This document shows, piece after piece, positions 1 to 9,300 of a stretch of 64,000 bases of DNA. Both the position numbers and the translations under genes were made by a program. Position 1 is the stretch's first letter; each line of letters starts with the position of its first letter. The notes below the pieces were generated by a model. It searched no databases. It was not told where the DNA came from and saw only the letters and a program-made list of their open reading frames with translations. This stretch comes from Caballeronia sp. NK8 (GTDB taxonomy: Bacteria; Pseudomonadota; Gammaproteobacteria; Burkholderiales; Burkholderiaceae). The stretch is from the NCBI RefSeq assembly GCF_018408855.1, contig NZ_AP024324.1, positions 310,001 to 374,000 of the forward strand, read 5' to 3'.

Positions 1-144
1 CTGCCGCCGCTCGTATTGGCGGACCTGCAAAGACGCTTCGCGAAAACATGATCCTTGAAATGAAAGGTTCGCGAACCTATCCTCTTTGAGCAGACAGATT
101 CAGGCCGCAAGCGGTGCGGACGCTGTCGGTCGAAGGAGACGCGC
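1..144. other. left window edge, no gene supported
   Basis: No complete gene is visible. One forward frame is open from base 3 to a TGA at 87-89 and could be the last 28 codons of a gene lying to the left, but the peptide is too short to identify. The right part carries the ribosome binding site AAGGAG at 135-140 of the next gene. Confidence 0.3.
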
Positions 145-714
145 ATGCGTCGCTGGCTTCTTCTCATGATCCCGCTGGTCATGAGCGCAATGTCGCTTCA
201 CGCCGATGCGGACAACGGACAGGACCGGCGGCGAAACGACGATCACCACGTCCTCAGAGTGTTCGATGCACACGGCAAGCCTGTCGGACGGCTTGCGTCG
301 TACCACGGATACGACGGCGTCTATCTCGACATAAACGGTGCGATCGTATTCGCCGCCGTCACGTGGCTGCGCATCGATCCCAACACGATCGATTCGTCGA
401 AATTCCAGTGGTGGACGTTCGGGCCGTTCAACTACTCGACCACCGATTGCAGTGGTTCGCCGATCATCGCGCCGGGGAGCGGTCCGCGGCCGGCCATCGC
501 GACGAGAAACGGCGCCGACGTCACGCTGCTGATCGCAGGCGATACGGTCTCGACGCCGGCCCAGATCGTCGCGGTCTTCGACGGCACCCGATGCACCCCG
601 CCGCCGGTCATCGGTCACGTGCCGCCTTCCACTGCGCCCGTGCCGGCATTCACGGCGGAGACGAACTATCCGCTGACGGCGCATTACCCTGAGCCGCTGA
701 CCATCGGCTATTGA
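145..714 (+). CDS. secreted hypothetical protein, tandem paralogue 1
   Basis: A protein of 189 residues with a signal peptide: basic MRR start, hydrophobic core, likely cut after SLHA near residue 20. The mature part begins with an acidic and His-rich stretch, then VRVFDA-type and GVYLDINGA-type segments that recur in the next two genes. It keeps the motif TDCSG and a second cysteine (GTRC) further on, which suggests a disulfide in an exported fold. The C-terminus PEPLTIGY is the family signature. The start is ATG 145 with AAGGAG ten bases upstream. It is the first of three same-strand paralogues with tiny gaps, probably one operon. I do not recognise the family and infer no function. Confidence 0.8.
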   Translation: MRRWLLLMIPLVMSAMSLHADADNGQDRRRNDDHHVLRVFDAHGKPVGRLASYHGYDGVYLDINGAIVFAAVTWLRIDPNTIDSSKFQWWTFGPFNYSTTDCSGSPIIAPGSGPRPAIATRNGADVTLLIAGDTVSTPAQIVAVFDGTRCTPPPVIGHVPPSTAPVPAFTAETNYPLTAHYPEPLTIGY

Positions 715-739
715 TTGACCGCATCGACGGAGAAACGTG

Positions 740-1297
740 ATGTGTCGAATCCTCGTTGCCGTGCTCGCCATGTGCGCGAGCCTGAGTCTTGCAGGCGAGC
801 GCGATCATCCGGGGCGCGATCGACCCGAAGGGCCGCGCCTGCCCATGGTGTACGACGCACAGGGAAGGGCCGTGGGGCCGCTCGAATATCTCGGCGGCGT
901 CAATGGCGTGTATATCGCGATAGACGGCAGGCCCATCTTCGTCACGGTCGATCACAAGCTCGTTGCACCGTTGCAGTACTCGGCCTCGGAGTATCAATGG
1001 GTCGCGACGCAGCCGGTGGGCTACGCATCCACCGACTGCAGCGGCGGCGTGCTCGTCCCGTACTCGGACAGTCCCACTCCGGCGATCGCGGTCAGGGACG
1101 GGGTCGACGTAACGGTTTATGTCGCCGTCGATGGCTATTCGGGCAACGTGCACGTATGGTCGACGAGGCAGACGGATAGTTCGGGCGCGACTTCGTGCAG
1201 CGCGGCCCAGTATGACGAGGGCGATCTGTATTGGGCGGTCCGGAGCACTTATCCGCTGACGCAGCGCCATCCCGAACCCTTGCGCATCGATTATTGA
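740..1297 (+). CDS. secreted hypothetical protein, tandem paralogue 2
   Basis: About 185 residues. ATG 740 is preferred over GTG 737 because GGAG at 729-732 is well placed for it. The N-terminus is a signal peptide (MCRILVAVLAMCASLSLA, cut before GERDHPG), followed by a charged segment rich in D, H, P and R. The fold matches its neighbours: VYDAQGRAVG, GVYIAIDGRP, TDCSG, a second conserved cysteine (ATSC) and the ending HPEPLRIDY. It follows paralogue 1 after 25 bases and precedes paralogue 3 after 33, so the three are probably co-transcribed. The role is unknown; a periplasmic or surface location is inferred from the signal peptide only. Confidence 0.8.
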   Translation: MCRILVAVLAMCASLSLAGERDHPGRDRPEGPRLPMVYDAQGRAVGPLEYLGGVNGVYIAIDGRPIFVTVDHKLVAPLQYSASEYQWVATQPVGYASTDCSGGVLVPYSDSPTPAIAVRDGVDVTVYVAVDGYSGNVHVWSTRQTDSSGATSCSAAQYDEGDLYWAVRSTYPLTQRHPEPLRIDY

Positions 1298-1330
1298 CGC
1301 GATGCGAGCGCGTCGACCATGGAGGCCGAT

Positions 1331-1867
1331 ATGAAATGCTGGCTGACCGGAGCCCTGCTCGTGCTCTACGCCGTTGCGTCGCTCGCCGGCGATTCGTCGC
1401 ACGACGAGAGGCATCGACCGGTGAGAGTGTTCGATGCTAACGGCCGAGTGATTGGCGATCTCACGCAGTTCAGCGCCAATAACGGCGTCGCGTTCACGGT
1501 CGGCGACGCGACCACGATCGTGCCGCTCACGCGCGTCCAGGACGCGAGCTATCACTTCTCCGCGACCGACTTCGAATGGCTCGCGATATCGGAGGGCGAA
1601 TACACGTCGACCGATTGCAGCGGCGATCCGATCATCGAGTCGGCCTGGGGTCCGAGGATCGCGATTCCGTTCAGGCAAGGCAGCGAGGTCACGGTGTACT
1701 TCGCGGCCGCGGGTCCGGGGCAATCCCTGGTCGCTCGCTCCAGACTCGGTTCAAACCCGTCGACGTGCACTCAATACACGATCCCGATCACGGAAGTAGG
1801 ATACCCGGCAGCCGCGAAACTCGTGATCACGCGCGATCATCCGGAGCCGCTCAGAATCGGATATTGA
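1331..1867 (+). CDS. secreted hypothetical protein, tandem paralogue 3
   Basis: A protein of 178 residues. ATG 1331 follows GGAGG at 1321-1325, which favours it over the in-frame ATG at 1319. The signal peptide is MKCWLTGALLVLYAVASLA, with the mature part starting GDSSHDERHR. It keeps VRVFDANGRVIG, the TDCSG motif, a second cysteine (PSTC) and the ending HPEPLRIGY, so it is a clear paralogue of the two genes before it. The middle of the protein has diverged most, while the cysteines and C-terminus are kept. It is the last gene of the unit; a strong hairpin begins at its stop codon. Function unknown. Confidence 0.8.
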   Translation: MKCWLTGALLVLYAVASLAGDSSHDERHRPVRVFDANGRVIGDLTQFSANNGVAFTVGDATTIVPLTRVQDASYHFSATDFEWLAISEGEYTSTDCSGDPIIESAWGPRIAIPFRQGSEVTVYFAAAGPGQSLVARSRLGSNPSTCTQYTIPITEVGYPAAAKLVITRDHPEPLRIGY

Positions 1868-1899
1868 GGACGCGATGTCCGTGCGGACTTCGCGTCCTC
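1866..1899. terminator. hairpin terminator between convergent genes
   Basis: The stem GAGGACGCGA (1866-1875) pairs with TCGCGTCCTC (1890-1899). Inside it GTCC pairs with GGAC around a GTGC loop, giving about 14 pairs with one mismatch. It lies in the 40-base gap between the secreted trio and the convergent SDR gene. The T tract is weak on both sides, so it is probably a bidirectional terminator or transcript-end stabiliser. Confidence 0.65.
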
Positions 1900-1907
1900 C
1901 TTCGCCT

Positions 1908-2645
1908 TCAGGCGTTGGCGCCGCCATCGACGGTGAGCGACGCGCCGGTGATGTAGCTCGCGTTCGCGCTCGCAAGAAAGACCACGGCTTGCGCGATGTC
2001 CTCGCCCTTTCCATAGTCGCCGGTGGCCGTCAGCGATTTCAAGGTCGGCCCGAACGGACCCTCGACTGGGTTCATGTCCGTATCGATGGAGCCGGGCTGC
2101 ACCAGGTTCGCCGTAATCCCTTGCGGACCGAGTTCTCGCGCCAACCCCTGCGTGAACGCGACGAGCGCGGACTTGGAGGCTGAGTAGACACCGAGCATCG
2201 AGGCGGGCACGCGGTCGGCAAAATAGCTGCCGATCGAAATGATGCGTCCACCCCGCGCGAGATGCGGAATCGCCGCTTTTGCGGCCAGAATCGGCCCGCG
2301 CACATTGACGTTGAGCGTCGCGTCGATGTCTTCGATGGAAATGTCTTTCACATCGCCCATTCGAAGAATGCCCGCGTTGTTGATCAGAATATCGAGGCCG
2401 CCCAGCGCTTCGACCGTCTTCCGCACGGACGCCTGAACCGCCGATGCATCGGCGCTATCGGCCTGAATCGCGACGCCGCGGCGGCCTTCCGCCTCGATCG
2501 CCTGCACGACTTGCGCCGCCTGTTCTGACGACTTCTCATACGTGATCGCGACATCCGCGCCGGCGGCAGCCATTGCCTTCGCGATCGCGGCTCCAATACC
2601 GCGGCTTGCTCCGGTGACAAGAGCGCGTTTTCCTTCAAGCATCAT
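1908..2645 (-). CDS. SDR-family oxidoreductase
   Basis: A classical short-chain dehydrogenase of about 245 residues. The N-terminus carries the nucleotide-binding motif TGASRGIG, NNAG follows near the middle, and the active-site serine (IISIGSYF) and YSASK follow at the usual spacing. The C-terminus GASLTVDGGANA is typical of the FabG-like group. ATG 2645 has GGAG seven bases upstream; ATG 2657 or 2642 are alternatives. It is the last gene of a leftward unit MFS - PEP-mutase-like - SDR, with gaps of 49 and 41 bases, and so probably answers to the promoter at 4741-4810. The substrate cannot be read from the sequence. Confidence 0.9.
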   Translation of the reverse strand: MMLEGKRALVTGASRGIGAAIAKAMAAAGADVAITYEKSSEQAAQVVQAIEAEGRRGVAIQADSADASAVQASVRKTVEALGGLDILINNAGILRMGDVKDISIEDIDATLNVNVRGPILAAKAAIPHLARGGRIISIGSYFADRVPASMLGVYSASKSALVAFTQGLARELGPQGITANLVQPGSIDTDMNPVEGPFGPTLKSLTATGDYGKGEDIAQAVVFLASANASYITGASLTVDGGANA

Positions 2646-2686
2646 GATGTTCTCCATTCTGTGTGGGTCGATAACGGTTTGCGCAT

Positions 2687-3484
2687 TCAGGCAAAAAGCT
2701 GCTGAGCCTCGGCGTAGGACAAAGGCTGGTCGTCGAGCGCTTCGGAGCGGCCGTGTGTGAGAAAGTCCTTCGCCAGAGCCTTCGCTCTGCCGAGCACGAC
2801 CTGCGAAATGCCGCTGCCCGCACTGAGCCGGCGCACGCCGAGTTTGCCGAGCGTCGTTGCATCGGCCAGGCCCGGGAGCGCCATGACGTTCAGAGGCAGC
2901 CGGATTGCGCCGGCGATCGCTTCGATGTAGGAAGGCTGCACGAGCGCCGGAAGGAAAAGACCATCCGTGCCCGCCGATGCATACAGATGACCCCGAGCGA
3001 TCGCCTCCGGCGGCTGCTTCGCCTGCTCGACGAGGCTGGCAAGAAATACATCGCTGCGCGCGTTGACGAAGAGGTCCAGGCCGGCTTTCGCCACGGCGTT
3101 CTTGATCGCCTCGATCTTCGCGGCCAGCAGCGATGGGGCGTCCGGCCCGTCTTCGATATTGATGCCAGCAATGCCCAGATCCGCGAGTTGCAGCACGTGC
3201 GCGGCGACGGCTTTGGGATCATCGGAATAGCCGTTTTCGACATCGACCGACAAGGGCACTTCAAGAACGCGGACGATACGCCGAACCGAGCCGACGACTT
3301 CATCGAACGGAAGCATGCGTCCGTCGGGATAACCCAGCGCCCAGGCAAAGCCCGCGCTGGTCGTGGCGATCGCGGATGCGCCCTGCGCTTCGATGAGACG
3401 CGCGCTGCCGGCGTCCCAGGCGTTCGGCAAAAGGAGCGGTGTCGATTGGTCGTGCAGTTGACGGAACGTACTTGCGTTGGACAT
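2687..3484 (-). CDS. isocitrate lyase/PEP mutase family protein
   Basis: 265 residues, the usual length for the compact bacterial members of this TIM-barrel superfamily. Visible landmarks are LPNAWDAGSA near residue 20, ATTSAGFAWALGYPDG near 40-55, DVENGYSDDP near 100 and GINIEDG near 125, the acidic residues that bind magnesium. Members cleave or rearrange C-C or P-C bonds of 2-hydroxy or 2-oxo dicarboxylates, but this subgroup is mostly uncharacterised. The spacing (49 bases after the MFS gene, 41 before the SDR) indicates co-transcription with an efflux carrier, which hints at detoxification rather than central metabolism. That last point is inference. Confidence 0.88.
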   Translation of the reverse strand: MSNASTFRQLHDQSTPLLLPNAWDAGSARLIEAQGASAIATTSAGFAWALGYPDGRMLPFDEVVGSVRRIVRVLEVPLSVDVENGYSDDPKAVAAHVLQLADLGIAGINIEDGPDAPSLLAAKIEAIKNAVAKAGLDLFVNARSDVFLASLVEQAKQPPEAIARGHLYASAGTDGLFLPALVQPSYIEAIAGAIRLPLNVMALPGLADATTLGKLGVRRLSAGSGISQVVLGRAKALAKDFLTHGRSEALDDQPLSYAEAQQLFA

Positions 3485-3533
3485 GACTGTTTCCTTTTCC
3501 TTGAAATTCGAATGAATGAAACGTGCGGAGTAC

Positions 3534-4706
3534 TCAGGCCGCTACCGCGCTTTTGGTTCCCGCGAACGATGCGATGCGGCGCGTCGCAAGACCGGACACC
3601 AGGATCGCGATCACGACGGGAACGGCCGCCAGATAGCCCAGGTTGTGGCTGCCGGTAAGCGGAATCACGGCGGCGCCCAGCGTGCCGGCGATCGACACGC
3701 CCACATAAGTCGCCGACGTGTTGAGGCCGACCAGCACCGCGGTCATCGGCGGATTCAGGCTGGCGAGGCGAAACTGTTGCGGCACCAGGACGCCCCACGC
3801 ACACGCGCCCCAGATCGTCACCGCGATAGCCGCGCTCCAGAGGTGCGCGCTGGTGATCGGCATGGTGAAGACGACGACCGCGACGATGGCCAGCTTGATC
3901 AATACGACCTTGTGCGAACCGATCCGGTCGAGAATGCGTCCGGTCACCAGGTTCGAGAACGTTCCCGCCAGCCCCCACAGCACCAGCAACGCGCCCAGCG
4001 CCGTGGGGCTGTGGCCGGTCGCACGGTCGAACACGACAGAGAAGTAGCTGAAGATGATGAAGGTGCCGATCTGAGCCAGCACGGTCGTGGTGAGCGTCAG
4101 GCCGACGCGCGCATCGGTCAGCGGCGACAGACGCGCGCGCAGCGAGACGGCCGGCGGCAGCGGCACTTCGGGCATGAATGCGAGGATGCCGACGAATGCC
4201 GCCGCTCCGAGCGCGGCGACCAGCACCAGCGTCCAGTGCCAGCCCGCGAGACCGCCGATGACCGCGCCGATCGGCGAGCCGAGCGCGGTCGCGGTGGTCA
4301 GGCCCGCCACGATGATGGACAACGCGTAGCCACGCCGTTCCGGCGGCACCAGCGCCGCGCCGGTGCCGCTGGCGGTCGGTGAGAACATCGCAGCGCCGAG
4401 GCCCGCCAGCGCGCGCGTAGCCAAGGCGATGCCCAGGTTCGGCGCCACGATGGTGCCGAGATTGGCAATCACGAACAGGCCGATACCGCTCAGAAGCAAA
4501 CGCTTACGCCCGACGTTCGCCGCAAACGCCGCGATGGTCGGACCCAGCAGTGCGTAGCTCAGCGCATAGACGCTGATCAACTGACCCGCTGCACCGATGC
4601 TCACGCCAAACGAATGAGCAATTTCAGGCAGGATGCCCGCGAAGACGAAGCTATCGGTCCCCAGCGCGAACATGCCGAGTGCCAGTGTTAATAGACGACG
4701 ATCCAT
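3534..4706 (-). CDS. MFS drug-type transporter (DHA1-like)
   Basis: A 390-residue membrane protein with the 12-helix MFS pattern. The first helix is LALGMFALGTDSFVFAGILP, typical of DHA1 drug:H+ antiporters. ANVGRKRLLL forms the cytoplasmic loop 2-3 motif, and the helix-5 region around SPIGAVIGG fits motif C. ATG 4706 is chosen because GGGAG lies eight bases upstream; a longer frame to 4736 lacks one. The gene has its own promoter region (4741-4810), nearly the same as the one in front of the RND operon at 10828-10924, so both pumps are probably controlled together. Downstream genes are a PEP-mutase-like enzyme and an SDR. Confidence 0.9.
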   Translation of the reverse strand: MDRRLLTLALGMFALGTDSFVFAGILPEIAHSFGVSIGAAGQLISVYALSYALLGPTIAAFAANVGRKRLLLSGIGLFVIANLGTIVAPNLGIALATRALAGLGAAMFSPTASGTGAALVPPERRGYALSIIVAGLTTATALGSPIGAVIGGLAGWHWTLVLVAALGAAAFVGILAFMPEVPLPPAVSLRARLSPLTDARVGLTLTTTVLAQIGTFIIFSYFSVVFDRATGHSPTALGALLVLWGLAGTFSNLVTGRILDRIGSHKVVLIKLAIVAVVVFTMPITSAHLWSAAIAVTIWGACAWGVLVPQQFRLASLNPPMTAVLVGLNTSATYVGVSIAGTLGAAVIPLTGSHNLGYLAAVPVVIAILVSGLATRRIASFAGTKSAVAA

Positions 4707-4740
4707 TTCAACGTCTCCCGAAGGGTAGAGATGCAAATGC

Positions 4741-4810
4741 GTTGCGTGACGAAACTATAGGGAAGCCAGCCGGAGCGCACTACCGGGTGGAAGTGGGAAG
4801 CTGTTCCCCG
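4741..4810 (-). promoter_or_regulatory. promoter/operator module, copy A (MFS unit)
   Basis: Two palindromes lie 54 bases apart, start to start. The first is GTTGCGTGACGAAAC at 4741-4755, of the form GTTKCGTGAYGMAAC, and overlaps a leftward -10 TATAGT (4754-4759). The second is GGGAAGCTGTTCCC at 4795-4808, an inverted repeat GGGAA-N4-TTCCC, followed by CCGTAAAACGGT. The same two elements with the same 54-base spacing occur at 10828 and 10882. No good -35 box is visible, so an activator at the second palindrome is possible. The first element is the likely HxlR operator because it also appears upstream of the hxlR gene. Confidence 0.7.
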
Positions 4811-4833
4811 TAAAACGGTGAAGCGCAGGGGCG

Positions 4834-6312
4834 CTAGTTCTTCTGCGCCACCTGCTGCTGCGGCGCATCCCAGCCGCCTCCCAGCGCGCGGAAGGTCCGC
4901 ACGGCGGCGCGTGCGGCGTCCGCTTTCGTCGCATGGAGATCGTCGCGGGCGACGAGCAGTTGCCGGTCGGCGTCGAGCACGTCGGTGAGCGTGATCGAAC
5001 CCGCGCGATACGCCTTCTCCGAAAGGTCGCGCGCCCGCGTCAATGCATCGACTTCCTGCTGAACTTCCTGAGCGCGAATCTCGGTCTGCGAGAGCGCCAT
5101 GAACGCGTCTTCGACGTCTTCGGTCGCCTTGAGCGCCGCTTCGCGATACTGCGCGAGCGCCTCCGCATACGCGCCGCGCGCGTTCTTCACCTCGGCGTCC
5201 ACCTTGCCGAAGTCGAACAGACGCCATCGCAGCACTCCCGTGCCGACCGCCTGGAACGCCTTCGCGCTCAGGAAGTGACTGGCCGAGAGGCTGTCGAAAC
5301 CCAGCGCGCCGGCAAGCGAAATCTTCGGGTAGTACTCGGCGAGCGCCACGCCGATACCTTCACTGGACGCCGCCAGATGCCGCTCCGCCGCGATGATGTC
5401 GGGCCGCCGCCGCAATACGTCGACGGGCGTATCGCCGCTGCTGATCGCCGGCACGTCCGGAATCGCGCCGGCATGCGTGCCGAGTTCCGCCGCATAGGTG
5501 CCGGGCTGCGCGCCCAACAGCACATCGAGCCGATTCGATTGCGCTTCGAGCGACACCCGCAAGCTCGGCACGGCGGCACGCGCCTGACGCAACGACGCTT
5601 CGGCCTGAGCCACTTCGCGTTCGTCGGACGCGCCTGCCCGCTTGCGCGCTTTCACGAGTTCCAGCAGTCGCGCGTCCGTGTCCACCTGATCCTGCGTGAC
5701 GGCCAGTTGCGCCTGCAGACCGCGGATTTGCAGATAGGCGTCGGCGGCGTCGGCGGCGACGGTGACGCGGGTTCCGAGTTGCGCGGCCTCGGCGGCCTGT
5801 TCTTCGTCGCTGGCGGCCGTATGTGCGCGTCTGAGGCCGCCGGCCAGATCGATCTCCCAGCTTGCGGTCGCGCCCGCAACGTATTGCTTCTGATCGCGGC
5901 TGTAGTTCGGAAACGCACTCGCGAGCGCGCCGAGCGGACTCTGCACGCTCTGGTGTTCGGCCGAATACGACGCGTTGGCATCGACCGTCGGAAGCAACTG
6001 CGCGCCTGCCGCCTGGGCTGCCGCACGCGACTGTGCGACGCGCGCGATCGCCGCCTGAATGCTCAGGTTCTGAGCCAGCGCGCGTTGCACCACGGTGACC
6101 AGTTCCGGATCGTCGAACCCGGTCCACCAGCTGTCGAGGCTGGGCGCGGGCAGTGTGGTTTGCCGCTCGGCCACCTGCTGCGCGTTATGAAACGGCGCCA
6201 TCCGCGTTTCAGGCGCGACGTAGTTCGGGCCAACCGCGCACGCCGCGAGGAAAGCGCTGACGAACAGAGCGCCCGCAACCGCTTTCGACGTTCTGGACAA
6301 GAGCTTGATCAT
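4834..6312 (-). CDS. RND efflux outer-membrane factor, NodT-type lipoprotein
   Basis: 492 residues. The N-terminus is a lipoprotein signal with lipobox LAAC (FLAACAVGPNY), so the mature protein is acylated at that cysteine. The rest is the TolC-like fold with duplicated OEP domains: long helices rich in Ala and Gln and repeated patterns such as RRPDIIAAERHLAAS near the middle. It provides the outer-membrane duct for the pump encoded just upstream. Its ATG at 6312 overlaps the RND stop by four bases (ATGA), indicating translational coupling. ATG 6312 is chosen over longer in-frame starts because the lipoprotein signal begins here. Confidence 0.93.
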   Translation of the reverse strand: MIKLLSRTSKAVAGALFVSAFLAACAVGPNYVAPETRMAPFHNAQQVAERQTTLPAPSLDSWWTGFDDPELVTVVQRALAQNLSIQAAIARVAQSRAAAQAAGAQLLPTVDANASYSAEHQSVQSPLGALASAFPNYSRDQKQYVAGATASWEIDLAGGLRRAHTAASDEEQAAEAAQLGTRVTVAADAADAYLQIRGLQAQLAVTQDQVDTDARLLELVKARKRAGASDEREVAQAEASLRQARAAVPSLRVSLEAQSNRLDVLLGAQPGTYAAELGTHAGAIPDVPAISSGDTPVDVLRRRPDIIAAERHLAASSEGIGVALAEYYPKISLAGALGFDSLSASHFLSAKAFQAVGTGVLRWRLFDFGKVDAEVKNARGAYAEALAQYREAALKATEDVEDAFMALSQTEIRAQEVQQEVDALTRARDLSEKAYRAGSITLTDVLDADRQLLVARDDLHATKADAARAAVRTFRALGGGWDAPQQQVAQKN

Positions 6313-9300
6313 TTCGCTTCTCCACTGCTGAGTTTGCGCGGCAAGGCGCGGATGTCCCGGACACCGAGCTTGCGAACGAAGGCATAGAACGCCGGCGTGA
6401 AAGCAAGGCCGAAGAGCGTCACGCCGAGCATGCCGAAGAACACTGTCGTTCCGAGCGACTGCCGCATCTCCGAGCCCGCTCCGGCGGCGATGGCAAGTGG
6501 CGCCACGCCTGCGATGAAGGCGAACGACGTCATCAGGATCGGACGCAGCCGCACGTGGGCCGCGTGCGTGGCGGCGTCCTCCGCGTCGACGCCGTCTTCG
6601 TCCTGACGCTGCTTGGCGAACTCCACGATCAGAATCGCGTTCTTGGCGGCCAGCCCCACGAGCACCACGAAGCCGATCTGCGCAAGGATGTCGATCGGCA
6701 TGCCCCGCACGTTCAGGCCGATCGCCGCCGCGAGCAGACACATCGGCACGATCAGCACGATCGCGAGCGGCGTCTTCCAGCTTTCATATTGCGCAGCCAG
6801 CACGAGGAACACGAACAGCGCTGATGCGGCAAAGATCACGAGCGGCGACATGGTCTGCTCTTTTTGCTGATGAGCGAGGTCGGTCCATTCGTAGGCGATG
6901 CCGTTCGGAAGCACTTGCTGGGCGAGTTCTTCCATGCGTTCGATCGCATCGCCGGAAGAAAGACCGGGGCCTGCCGCGCCCATGATTTCCGCCGCGGGAT
7001 ACATGTTGTAGCGCGGCACGCGGTACGGCTGCGTGTCGTTGCGGAACGTCGCCACGCTGCTGATCGGCACCATGTCGCCCGACGTATTGCGCACCTTGAG
7101 CCTGCCGATATCCTGCGGTGTCCGGCGGAATGCTTCATCTGCCTGAACCCGCACTTGATAGGTGCGTCCCATGAAGTTGAAGTCGTTGACGTATTGCGAG
7201 CCGAGGTAAAGCTCCATCGTCGAAAACACGTCTGTCGGCGTGAGGCCGATCTTTTCCGCCTTCAGGCGATCGACGTCCGCATAGACCGACGGGGCGCCCG
7301 CGTTGTACAGCGTGAAGACGCCGCCAAAGGTCTTGTCCTTGTTGGCTGCCGCCACGAGTGCGTGAGCCGCTTCGGCAAGCGCTTGCGGACCGAGCCCGCC
7401 GCGATCTTCGAGCATCAGCTTGAAGCCGCCCGCCGCACCGAGCCCTTGCACGGGCGGCGGATTCACCACCACGACGACCGCGTCCTTGATCCCGGCCACG
7501 CGCTTGCGCAGTTCGACCAGCATCGAGGCCGCATTGACGCCGGGCACGTGCTTGCCGTACAGCGAAGGCAGTCCGTAGAACAGCGTCCCCACATTGGGCG
7601 CGATGGTGCCTGTCGTGACGTCGAAGCCGGATACGGGGGACGTGTGCGTGACGCCTTTGAGCTTGGGGGTGTCGAGCACGATGTCGTTGACCTCGCGAAT
7701 CACCTTGTCGGTGCGCTCGAGACTGGAGCCGGGCGGAAGGAACGCGATCACCGCCTGATAGCCGATGTCCTGTTCAGGAATGAATCCCGTTGGCATTTTC
7801 GACATCTGCAGCCCGGTTGCCGCGATCAGGCCGGCATAGACGAGCAGCATCACGGTCGTCGCGCGCACGGCGCGGCCAGTCATCTTTCCGTACTTCGACG
7901 ACAGCCATTCGAACGACGCGTTGAAGCGGCCGAAGATCGCATGATGCAGGCGGCCCAGCGCAGTGGTTCCGCCGTGCGTCTTCTCCATGTCGTGCGGCTT
8001 GAGCAGCACCGCGCAGAGCGCGGGGCTGAGCGTGAGAGACACGAAGCACGAAATGACCGTGGACGCGGCGATCGTGATCGCGAACTGCTTGAAGAACAGG
8101 CCGGAGATGCCGGACATCAGCGCGGTCGGTCCGAACACCGCACACAGCGTGAGCGCGATCGCGATGATGGCGGTCGAGACTTCGTTCATCGTCCGATGCG
8201 CGGCCTCGCGTGGCGTCATGCCGAGCGCCATGTTGCGCTCCACGTTCTCGACCACCACGATGGCGTCGTCGACGACGATCCCGACCGCCAGCACCAGCCC
8301 GAACAGCGACAGGTTATTGATCGAAGCGCCAAATATCGACAGGGTCGCGAAGGTTCCGACCAGCGACACCGGGATCGCCACCACCGGAATAATCGTCGCG
8401 CGCCAGTTCTGCAGGAACAGATAGACCACGCCGACCACCAGCAGGATCGCGATGAGGATGGTCTTGGCGACTTCATGGATCGACTGCGAAACGAACGTGG
8501 TCGGGTCGTAGATCTTGATGTAGTCGACGCCGGGAGGAAAGCTCTTCTTCAGTTCGGCCATCCTGGCCCAGACGTCGTGTTCGACCTGCACGACGTTGGC
8601 ATCCGGCGTCGCGATCACGAACCACGGCGTGGCCGCGTAGCGGTCGGCATACGCCTTCGAGCCGTAGTCCACCGAGCCGAGTTCGACGTGCCCGATATCG
8701 CGAATCCGCGTGACGTGTCCCTGCGTGTCCGACTTCACGACCACGTCGCCGAACTGCTCGGGCGTGCTCAAACGGCCGAGCGCCTCGACGTTGATCTGAT
8801 ACGCGCCCGTGCCGTGGTTCGAAACCGGCGGCTGATTCAGCACGCCCGCGGATACGGCGGCGTTCTGCGCGCGAAGCGCAGCGAGTATTTCACCTGCGCT
8901 GATCTTGTACGAAGCCGCTTTATCCGGATCGATCCAGATGCGCATCGCGTACTGCCGCTCGCCGAACAACTGGAAGTCCGACACGCCCGGCAAACGTGCG
9001 ATCTGATCGCGAACCTTGAGCATATAGTTCGACAGATACTCGGGACTGCGAGAACCATCGGGCGAATAAACGTGAACGCCGAGCAGTAGCGCCTGAATCG
9101 TCTTTTTGACCTGCACGCCTTGCAGTTGCACATCGGCGGGCAGGCGCGAGAGCGTGTCTTCCACGCGGCTGCGCGTCAGCAGCAGCGCGGTGTCCGGATT
9201 CGTGCCGACCTTGAAGATCACCGTGATCGTCAATTGACCATTGCCGGTCGACTGGCTCGAGATGTAATCCATGTTCTCGACGCCGTTGATGGACTGTTCG

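Noticed and set aside
6313..6741. long upstream extension of the outer-membrane factor frame
   Set aside because: The lipoprotein signal starts at 6312 and the extension lies inside the RND gene.
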